A stretch of DNA of 64,000 nt, taken from Streptomyces daqingensis (GTDB lineage: Bacteria > Actinomycetota > Actinomycetes > Streptomycetales > Streptomycetaceae). This document shows positions 44,450 through 51,666 of this stretch, piece after piece. Position numbers and translations under genes: made by a program. Numbering within the stretch: position 1 is the first letter of the stretch; each line of letters starts with the position of its first letter. Under the pieces are notes generated by a model. It did no database searches, was not told where the DNA came from, and saw nothing but the letters and a program-made list of their open reading frames with translations. Location of the stretch: positions 42,700-106,699 of the forward strand of contig NZ_BMMP01000018.1 of assembly GCF_014645895.1 (NCBI RefSeq), written 5' to 3'.

Positions 44450-45748
44450 CTAGTTGAGCGGGGGTTGCTGCGGGGGTGCCGACATCTGCTGCTGAGCGTC
44501 CGGCTGCTGCTGGTAGTGAGGCATGCCGTAACCGGGTGCCTGGCCGGGCGGATACGGATAAGGACTCGGGCCAGCAAGCTCGACATTCCGCTTCTTCTTC
44601 CTTCGGCGTCGAACGAGAAGGATCATCAGGATGATTCCACCCACGAAGAGAAGCGCAAGTACACCCGTGATGACCCAAAGGATGACGAACTCTCGGTCTG
44701 CTTCCTTCTGCTGAGCTTGAGACTCCTTCAGTTTTTCCGCTTCCTCCAGATCACTCTTGATCTTCAACGGGAGAGACAACGGCCCATACGCGGGCCCCTT
44801 GGGAACATCCTCCTGCAGCGCCGCTAGAGGGCGAAGCGCACCATAACCGTACCGATCGTCGGGGAGCTTCGTCGCCTTCTCGGAGTCGGGCATCTCAGCG
44901 GTCTTAGTCAGGCGATTGACAACCTGACCGGCCGTCAACTTTGGGTACTTTGAACGGACGAGCGCAGCGGCAGCAGACACATACGCAGTTGCGGTAGAAG
45001 TTCCATCTCCGATCCCATATCCGTTCAGATTTCTGGGACCCCCCGTACTTACGATGTCCACAGCTGGAGCGCTCAGAAGTGTCTGCTTGCCATTGTTGGA
45101 GTTATCCCAAATCGTGTTGCTTTTTTCCAGCCCCCCAACGGCAACCAACCCCGGATACGCGGCAGGATATTCAACAGACTTGCCCGAGTTGCCGGTTGAG
45201 GCAACAATAGGCACATTCTTCTTCAGCGCGTAAGCGACCGCTTCCTCATCATCTACGGAATATTTCCCGCCACCTTGCGAAATGTTGATCACCGATGCAC
45301 CGTGATCAACCGCGTACTTTACGGCCTTGTCAAATTGCAGAGAGTTTGACGCGTTGGCACGAATTGCCAGCACCTTAGCTTCCGGAGCCAAGCCCATGAC
45401 GCCGTCCCGGTTCCCCAAGCCATGACCGTGTCCGGCGATGATGCCTGCAATGCCCGTGCCATGGTTGTCACCGTTCTTCGGCGCAGTGGAACCGCCATCG
45501 ATGAAGTCCTTACCTTCGATGACATTGCCCTTGAGGTCAGGGTGTCGGGCATTGACTCCGTCATCGATGACTGCGACTGTCTGCCCTTTTCCTCGGCTGA
45601 TTTCCCAAACGGACTCTGCGTCGAGAGACTTCAATGCCCACTGATCATCCCTAACCTGATCCGCTGTCGCGGGCGGCGCTGACGCGAAGACCAGTGCCCC
45701 AGTCAGGGATGCGCTGCCAATGACGCGCAGAATCCGGGTGATGCCCAT
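44450..45748 (-). CDS. Type VII secretion mycosin-type serine protease (paralogue 3)
   Basis: A 432-residue S8 protease with signal peptide, triad Asp62, His96 (DNHGTGIAG) and Ser251 (DGTSTATAY, where paralogues 1 and 2 have SDATAY), one membrane helix and a Pro-rich tail. It lies directly after the full-length substrate-like gene, as in complete ESX loci, so it is likely the ancestral member and the other two are its duplicates. A hairpin lies 28 bases upstream of ATG 45748. Much of the coding sequence is low in G+C for this genome. Confidence 0.93.
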   Translation of the reverse strand: MGITRILRVIGSASLTGALVFASAPPATADQVRDDQWALKSLDAESVWEISRGKGQTVAVIDDGVNARHPDLKGNVIEGKDFIDGGSTAPKNGDNHGTGIAGIIAGHGHGLGNRDGVMGLAPEAKVLAIRANASNSLQFDKAVKYAVDHGASVINISQGGGKYSVDDEEAVAYALKKNVPIVASTGNSGKSVEYPAAYPGLVAVGGLEKSNTIWDNSNNGKQTLLSAPAVDIVSTGGPRNLNGYGIGDGTSTATAYVSAAAALVRSKYPKLTAGQVVNRLTKTAEMPDSEKATKLPDDRYGYGALRPLAALQEDVPKGPAYGPLSLPLKIKSDLEEAEKLKESQAQQKEADREFVILWVITGVLALLFVGGIILMILLVRRRRKKKRNVELAGPSPYPYPPGQAPGYGMPHYQQQPDAQQQMSAPPQQPPLN

Positions 45749-45775
45749 CCGTCGAGTCCTCTTTTGTGCGGCGGA

Positions 45776-45801
45776 GGGGTGCGGCCAAATGACCGCACCC
45801 C
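45776..45801 (-). promoter_or_regulatory. Hairpin between the substrate gene and mycosin 3
   Basis: Inverted repeat GGGGTGCGG/CCGCACCCC with an 8-base loop in the 87-base gap between the substrate stop and the mycosin start. It may reduce mycosin transcription relative to substrate. Confidence 0.6.
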
Positions 45802-45835
45802 TGAGCTTGTCCTACACGTAGTCTGGCGGTTCCCG

Positions 45836-47281
45836 TCAGCCGACTGTGGGCGGGGCTACGTCCCGCCGCTCGGGCATCCAGGTCTCCTCGTCCTCAACGA
45901 GGTAGTCCGGACGCTCGCCCTGGTCGTTCTTGTCCTGCTTACGCCGGGCGTTGTTACCGGCGACACCGCCACGGCCCATGACGCCACCGGCGTTACGGCC
46001 ACGCTCGCCCGCCATGGCACCGCCACGGCTCGAGTGCAGACCCGCACCACCCTGACGAGCGGCACCCTTGCCCTGCTCCGGCGTGTCGAGGACGCCACCG
46101 CGCGACTTCGCCAGGGGACCGCGCCCAGCAACGTTCTTGCCGCCCCTGTTGCCTACGCCCCCGGCAGCCCCGCCGCGACCGCCGGCTCCGATGCCGCCGG
46201 CGACTCGCTGACCAGCGCCGCCACGAGCGCCGCCAATACCAGTGCGGCTGCCCGCACCGGCTCCGGTGACACTCCGATTACCGGAAGCCTTACCGACAAA
46301 GCCGGGGCCGCCGACGGGGCCGCCTCCTACAGGACCGGCACTCGCAGACGGGCCTCCGGTCACTCCCGCAGTGGGGCCAACCGACTTGGCGCCACCACCG
46401 GTGCCCGGAACAGCGGTGGGTGTGCCACCCTTGATCCCGTCGACTTTGGTGGCCGCGCCAGGCGTCGCAGAAACCGTAGGCGACTTCGTCTTCGGGAGAC
46501 TCTTCCCGACTACGCTTCCCGTCTTAGAGGCGCTCGCAACTGCCGTCCCAGGACCCGAACCGTCCGAAGTCACAGGGACCGGTACGGGCGCAACACCTCC
46601 GGGCTCCCCCGGGTACCCGTCATCGCCTCCACCCCGGCCAGGCTTCCTCTTCTCCCACGTCCCCATTGTCTTGGTCTGGGACGAGTAGGTGAGGGCCAGT
46701 GTCTCCATCAGCGCGGCGGCCTTGAGCTGCTCTTCCTTACCGGCAGACAGGTCACCATCGTGATTGTCCAAGGCGCTCTGCGCGCCTTGGTTACCGCTGA
46801 TCTCACTCCGCCACTTCTCATCGTCACGACTGAATCCATCGCCGATCTTGTCCATCGCGCTACCCAGGCCGCTGGGCTTCTCGATCGCGTCGACCTTCGG
46901 CTTGATATCGCTCAATTGCTGACCAGCGTTGCGCATAGCGATAGAGGTGTACTCAGCGTACTTGGCGCAGTCGGAGATCTGCTTACTGATCTTCCGTGCC
47001 GTCTTTGCGAATTCGTCGGCCGACTCACCCTCCCAGTGCTGAAGCACATGATCGACGGCCTTGTCAAAGTCACCCTTGACACTTCCACTGCCGCCAACGA
47101 GGTGGTCGTTGATGTTCTTCCAGGCATCGGCTACCTCGAGGACCTGGTCCGGCTTAGCGGTGGCAAGCATCTCCTTCATCGAGTCGATGCTCTCCCGGGT
47201 CGCGAACGGTGTCTTTACATCGCCCGCGTAACACATGTTGCCGGTATCGGTGTACTTGTCGAGCCCTGTGTCGTCACCCAT
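45836..47281 (-). CDS. Long WXG100-type, T7 substrate-like protein with Gly/Ala-rich tail
   Basis: A 481-residue protein. Residues about 60-200 hold a WXG100-like helical module (VLQHWEGESADEFAKTARKI). From about 220 on the chain is Gly/Ala/Pro/Val-rich and disordered (GGGPVGGPGFVGKASGN). The end is charged and includes PDYLVEDEETW, which contains Y-L-V-E-D, matching the YxxxD/E secretion signal of ESX substrates. GAGGACGAC precedes ATG 47281. It lies between the small WXG100-size gene and mycosin 3. Probably a secreted wall-facing protein; no toxin domain seen. Confidence 0.85.
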   Translation of the reverse strand: MGDDTGLDKYTDTGNMCYAGDVKTPFATRESIDSMKEMLATAKPDQVLEVADAWKNINDHLVGGSGSVKGDFDKAVDHVLQHWEGESADEFAKTARKISKQISDCAKYAEYTSIAMRNAGQQLSDIKPKVDAIEKPSGLGSAMDKIGDGFSRDDEKWRSEISGNQGAQSALDNHDGDLSAGKEEQLKAAALMETLALTYSSQTKTMGTWEKRKPGRGGGDDGYPGEPGGVAPVPVPVTSDGSGPGTAVASASKTGSVVGKSLPKTKSPTVSATPGAATKVDGIKGGTPTAVPGTGGGAKSVGPTAGVTGGPSASAGPVGGGPVGGPGFVGKASGNRSVTGAGAGSRTGIGGARGGAGQRVAGGIGAGGRGGAAGGVGNRGGKNVAGRGPLAKSRGGVLDTPEQGKGAARQGGAGLHSSRGGAMAGERGRNAGGVMGRGGVAGNNARRKQDKNDQGERPDYLVEDEETWMPERRDVAPPTVG

Positions 47282-47302
47282 GTCGTCCTCGCCCCCTGAC
47301 CG

Positions 47303-47635
47303 CTAGTTTCCCGACCCGGAACGGCCGTTATCCATGCCGCTCTTAGCATCGTGCTCGGCGTCTTGGTACTTGCCGTGCGCCTTCTTCGTGTTCGTGCCGA
47401 AATCATCGATGACTCGGTTGATGACGGTGACGATCTCCTGGATATGCATCTTCATTTCATCATGCGCACCGGTGAGTTCGGTGCCCTCCGTGAAACGGGG
47501 GCTTCCGAGAGCTCCCTTAGGGAGGTTGGTGCCGTACTTGCTCTTGGTCACCGACCCGTCCATGGCCGTCTTCACACGACCGAGCTTCCGTACGGTCTCC
47601 TCGAGCTCGCTGAGATCGACCCGCATCTCACCCAC
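47303..47635 (-). CDS. WXG100-size protein
   Basis: A 110-residue, mostly helical, strongly charged protein. GTG 47635 is preferred because GGGGAGGG ends 7 bases before it; ATG 47626 is also in frame. It opens with MRVDLSELEETVRKLG and lacks a W-x-G turn, but size, helical pattern and position just before the long substrate-like gene (21 bases away) fit an Esx-type partner of that protein. Function inferred from context. Confidence 0.75.
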   Translation of the reverse strand: MGEMRVDLSELEETVRKLGRVKTAMDGSVTKSKYGTNLPKGALGSPRFTEGTELTGAHDEMKMHIQEIVTVINRVIDDFGTNTKKAHGKYQDAEHDAKSGMDNGRSGSGN

Positions 47636-48150
47636 GGCTGCGCCCTCCCCGTTCCTTCTCCGTCATGCGTTCCCGCATCCACCCGTGCACACCGACTGCG
47701 TACCAGAGGCCGTCCCGGCCCACTCGGACAGTTGAGCCGCAAAGACAGTACCGACCCATGGTGCCGTAAGACGCTCACTCGCACACCCTAGTAACACCCA
47801 CTGACACCGGGTCACCACCCCTACGATCTTGCCTGCCCCCGTCGACGCGGAATCGAGCCCTACACGCGATCCCCCCTGCATGCTGCGAGAACCCGCCAGG
47901 GAGCACGAAAGCGGACCCGGACCCAGGAGAGGCGAAGTGGGCAAATGCCGCACGTCGCGCGGCTACTGACTGGATCACCGATACCGGATCGTGATGCGCC
48001 ACAACGAATGCTTGCCCCCTTGCGGACTCGGTTCGCCCCCAGGGCCAGAACCCGGAGCTACAACAGGGAAGCGTCAGCTGGCATTCGGCCCCGAGATCCA
48101 CGACCTTGACCCCCCGTTCAGTGGCCCCTGGCAGCAGCAGCCGAACGTCC
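47636..48150. other. Upstream region of the mycosin locus
   Basis: 515 bases with no credible gene. It should hold the promoter of the minus-strand WXG100-mycosin unit; a TACTAGGGT motif read on the minus strand near 47790 is a possible -10 but its -35 partner is unclear. Confidence 0.35.
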
Positions 48151-48747
48151 TCAGGTGGCGCCCTTCACGATGCCGCACACGATGAGTCCGAGGAGGCCGA
48201 CCCCCACCAGCGGGAACGTCATCCAGGAGAACGCCGGGGGCAGCGAGCGCAGAGCCCCGGCCGCACGTGGTCCCGGCCACCTTCCGGCGATCAGGCAGAA
48301 GAGGGCAGGACCGAGGGCGCAGAGGCCGCCGAAGAGGTATCGGAGGCCGGCAGCCACGGCGCTGGTGAGCGACGTCTCGTACGAGTATGTGTCGATCTGC
48401 ACCACGTCGATCCGGTCCCCCTTGACGTACGGCTCCTCGGTCTCGACCTCCGCGAAGTCCGAGTCCTTGGTCTTGCCGTCGTCAGAAACGAAGACCCCTT
48501 CACACTCCTGGGGCGCCCTTCTCGTGTCTCCCTCCGCACAGCGCTCGACCGTGATCGTCCCCGCGATCGACTTGCTGAATGGCTCCTGGATGCCGGACAC
48601 CACGCCCGCGTAGCCGAGCCCGAGCGCCAGAGCGAGCAGGAGCAGGCCGATCAGCCGGGCCCCGAAGGCACGCATCCCGCGGCCCCGGCCAGCAGCCGGC
48701 CCCGGGGTCCCGGAGACCTCTGACTTGACCATGCGTTCGGTCACCAC
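48151..48747 (-). CDS. Hypothetical three-helix membrane protein
   Basis: A 198-residue membrane protein from GTG 48747, with ATG 48732 as alternative. Helices lie at about residues 31-52, 127-150 and 172-194. Between the first two is a charged extracytoplasmic loop with two Cys residues (ERCAEGDTRRAPQECEGVF) that could form a disulfide. Not recognised as a family. It is the first gene upstream of the WXG100-mycosin locus on the same strand, so it might belong to it, but a 515-base gap separates them. Confidence 0.65.
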   Translation of the reverse strand: MVTERMVKSEVSGTPGPAAGRGRGMRAFGARLIGLLLLALALGLGYAGVVSGIQEPFSKSIAGTITVERCAEGDTRRAPQECEGVFVSDDGKTKDSDFAEVETEEPYVKGDRIDVVQIDTYSYETSLTSAVAAGLRYLFGGLCALGPALFCLIAGRWPGPRAAGALRSLPPAFSWMTFPLVGVGLLGLIVCGIVKGAT

Positions 48748-48908
48748 TTACGTAATCCCCCTGAGCGCGGCCGCCCTTCAGCGACTGGCCGCGAGTTCGG
48801 TTGCCTTCGGCCCGTGGTCGGGCTGCGCCCTGCTTGAGCCGCCGTCCGGGATGAACTTGGCTGCCTTGCTGCTGAGTTGGTGCGCCACAGCCCCCGGCGC
48901 CCCGCCCG

Positions 48909-51242
48909 TCACCCGCCCTGGACCGCCGCCTGGGGGCGGATCGGGAGGCGGTTGACCGGGCGGCCCGTGGCTGCGCGGACCGCGGAGGCGACCGCCGCCG
49001 GGGAGACGACCACCGGGACGGCCGACGCGGCCTTCGCGCCGAACGGCGCCACGACGTCCTGTTCTTCGACGAGTTTGACGATGCGGATGTCCGGGGCGTC
49101 CAGCGCCGTCGGCAGCGCATAGCCGGTGAAGTCGGGGCGGCGTACCACGCCGCGTGCGATGCGCAGGTGCTCTGTGAGGGCCGCTCCGACGCCCTGGGTG
49201 ACGCCCGCCTCGATGCGCGCGCGGAGCTGACGCGGGTTCAGCACGCGTCCCACGTCCTGCGCGACGGCCATCTCGACCACCCGTACGGAGCCGAGCTCGA
49301 TGTCGACGTCCACGACGGCGCGTACGGCCGCGAAGGCCATGCCGACGAAGGCGTCGCCCTGCCCGGTCTCGTCGAGCGGCTCGGTCGGGTGGGGGCGGCA
49401 CTGGGCCGTCGCCCAGAGCTCCTTGCCCTCCAGGGCTTCCGCGACGGTCGTGGAGAGCACTCCGTCGTAGGAGGTGATCTTCCCGTCGGACACGGAGAGC
49501 AGTTCCGCCGTCATCCCGAACTTCGAGGCCAGCGGCTGCAGTAGCTGCGAACGCACCATCTTCGCCGCCCGCTCGACCGCGCCGCCCGACACCCAGGTGT
49601 GCCGGCTGTGGGCGCCCGCGCCTGCCGGCGGCTGATCGGTGTCGACGGAGGCGACGTGGACCTCGTCGATGCCCAGCGTCTCCTGGACGATCTGACGGGC
49701 CAGCGTCGTGAAGCCCTGCCCTGATTCGACGGCGGCGCACATCACCGTCGCCACGGGCCCGTTGACCTTCACGGTGGCGGTGGAGACCTCGTCGGCGCCT
49801 TCCGCTCCGAGCATGTGGACCATGCCGAGCGCGTAGCCGACGCCCCGCCGTACCGCGCCCGGCTCGCCGGCGCCTTCGGGACCGCCGGGCAGCAGCCAGT
49901 CCCGCGCGGGGCTGTCCTTGGGCAGCGGCGGCAGCGGTGCTTCCCGTACGGCGCGCAGGAGTTCGGCGACGGGCGCGGGGCACGTGACGGTCTGGCCGGT
50001 GGGGAGCAGGTCGCCCGTCGCCATGACGTTGCGCATGCGCAGCTCGGCGGGGTCGATGCGCAACTGGGCGGCCAGCTTGTCCATCTGGCCCTCGTACGCC
50101 GCGCAGACCTGCATGGCGCCCTCGCCCCGTACGTGGCCGGAGGGCGGGTTGTTGGTGCGTACGGCCCAGCCGTCCACGGACGCGTGGGGGACGACGTACG
50201 GCCCCGCCGCGAAGGAGACGGCCGCGGCGAGCGCGTCGGCGCTGGTGTCCGCGTACGCTCCGGCGTCCATCAGGATCTGGGCCTCGACCTTGACCAGCCG
50301 GCCCTCGCTGTCCGCGTGGTGGCGGTAGCGCAGCAGGGTGGGGTGGCGGTGCGCGTGGCCGAGGAATGACTCCTCGCGGGTGGCCGCGATCTTGACCGGG
50401 GACCCGGTCTTCATGGCCAGCAGGCCCAACGGCATCTGCAGGCCGGTGTCTTCGCGGTCGCCCATCGCGCCGGGAACGCCGGTGACGACGATCTTCACCT
50501 GTTCCGGCGGCAGGCCGAAGCAGGCGGCGGCCAGGTCGCGGTCGGTGTGGGGGTCGGTGGAGGCCGTGTAGATCTCCACGCCGCCGTCGGGGCGCGGCAC
50601 GGCAAGCCCCGCTTCGGCTCCGATGGGCGCGGGGTCCTGGCGGCCGATGCGGTAGAGGCCCTCCACGACGACGTCGCCCGTGATGTCCGGGTCTCCGAAG
50701 CGCAGCGGGATGTGGCGGATCAAGTTGCCGTCGGGGTGCAGCGGTTCGGACTCGAAGGACTTCTCCGGGTCGGTGACCGCTTCCAGCGGCTCGTACTCGA
50801 CGTCGATCGCGGCGGCTGCCAGCCGCGCGGTGTCGGGGTGGTCGGCGGCGACTGCCGCGACGGGCTCGCCGTAGTAGCGCACCAGGTCGCGGGCGAAGGC
50901 CGGCTGGTCGGCGATCTTGCGTCCGTGTCCGGCGTCGCCCGGCACGTCCTCGTGGGTGACCACGGCGTGCACACCGGGGAGTTCCGCCGCCTGCGTGGTG
51001 TCGATCGAGATGATGCGGGCGTGCGGGTGGGGAGAGCGCAGCACGGCCGCCCACAGCAGGCCTTCCGCCCACAGGTCGGCGGCGTACGGGAAGGTGCCCT
51101 CCGCCTTGGCGGGTGCGTCGACCGAGGGGAGGGACGCGCCGATGCCCTTGGTGACGGGTCCGTCGGCGGGTTCGTGCGGCAGAGGCGTGCCTTGGGAGGG
51201 AGTCGCTGTGACGGCGCCGGGACCGTCGGCCGTGCTGGTCAT
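48909..51242 (-). CDS. Xanthine dehydrogenase-family molybdopterin-binding subunit
   Basis: A 777-residue large subunit of the xanthine oxidase/aldehyde oxidase family, which binds the molybdenum cofactor and the substrate. Conserved pieces are KAEGTFPYAADL, YYGEPVAAVAADHPD, GHVRGEGAMQVCAAYE and the final FGAKAASAVPVVVSPAAVASAVRAATG. ATG 51242 begins MTSTADG. It is the last gene of a three-gene unit with Fe-S (51667) and FAD (53742) subunits. Purine oxidation is the commonest role; aldehyde oxidation is possible. The 425-base gap before it contains a MITE-like element. Confidence 0.9.
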   Translation of the reverse strand: MTSTADGPGAVTATPSQGTPLPHEPADGPVTKGIGASLPSVDAPAKAEGTFPYAADLWAEGLLWAAVLRSPHPHARIISIDTTQAAELPGVHAVVTHEDVPGDAGHGRKIADQPAFARDLVRYYGEPVAAVAADHPDTARLAAAAIDVEYEPLEAVTDPEKSFESEPLHPDGNLIRHIPLRFGDPDITGDVVVEGLYRIGRQDPAPIGAEAGLAVPRPDGGVEIYTASTDPHTDRDLAAACFGLPPEQVKIVVTGVPGAMGDREDTGLQMPLGLLAMKTGSPVKIAATREESFLGHAHRHPTLLRYRHHADSEGRLVKVEAQILMDAGAYADTSADALAAAVSFAAGPYVVPHASVDGWAVRTNNPPSGHVRGEGAMQVCAAYEGQMDKLAAQLRIDPAELRMRNVMATGDLLPTGQTVTCPAPVAELLRAVREAPLPPLPKDSPARDWLLPGGPEGAGEPGAVRRGVGYALGMVHMLGAEGADEVSTATVKVNGPVATVMCAAVESGQGFTTLARQIVQETLGIDEVHVASVDTDQPPAGAGAHSRHTWVSGGAVERAAKMVRSQLLQPLASKFGMTAELLSVSDGKITSYDGVLSTTVAEALEGKELWATAQCRPHPTEPLDETGQGDAFVGMAFAAVRAVVDVDIELGSVRVVEMAVAQDVGRVLNPRQLRARIEAGVTQGVGAALTEHLRIARGVVRRPDFTGYALPTALDAPDIRIVKLVEEQDVVAPFGAKAASAVPVVVSPAAVASAVRAATGRPVNRLPIRPQAAVQGG

Positions 51243-51349
51243 GCCGCTGCCTTTCCGCATCGTCCGCCGCGCCGTACGCGCCGTACGCGTCCTTCTCCTC
51301 GTCGTCCCCCGCCTCGGGTGCGGCCACGCGTGCCGCCGCGTGTGCTGCT

Positions 51350-51539
51350 AAGGCGTGTCCTTTGGATCTTCGCGGGCTCGTGGCGTACAGCACGCCCGTC
51401 TGCTGCGCTGCCGGAGCCGCCCGAGTACTCCCCTGGCCTTCGGCATGGGGGACCCCAGCACGAGGGCGATCCTCCGCCTGGCATCCGGACGCACCGGACG
51501 CCACTCGCCGAACCACGAAGATCCCAACGACGCACCCTA
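51350..51539. mobile_element. 190-bp MITE-like element with terminal inverted repeats
   Basis: The ends TAAGGCGTGTCCTTTGGATC (left) and, read on the other strand, TAGGGTGCGTCGTTGGGATC (right) match at about 21 of 27 positions when extended inward through CTTCG. The right edge of the window carries a transposase end bordered by TAGGGCGTGTCCGC, a near relative of the left arm. The interior has no transposase. It sits in the gap between the Fe-S and molybdopterin subunit genes of xdh, where the operon would otherwise be closely spaced. Interpretation as a non-autonomous transposon is inference. Confidence 0.6.
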
Positions 51540-51666
51540 GGTGCGGAGGTGCCTGCCGGGTCTCCGCCGGCGCTCTCGCCCGGCATCCCGGCACCGCACC
51601 GCGGTTCGGCGGTGCTGGACCGTCTGCCCTGGGGCCGAACGCGTGACACGGGGAAGCCGGGACGCC

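Noticed and set aside
45764..47299. Plus-strand 511-codon frame opposite the WXG100 substrate gene
   Set aside because: Translation is Leu/Arg-rich shadow sequence; the minus strand shows clear T7-type features.
47775..48101. Minus-strand frame in the gap before the WXG100 locus
   Set aside because: No ribosome site, composition not coding-like and no recognisable protein.
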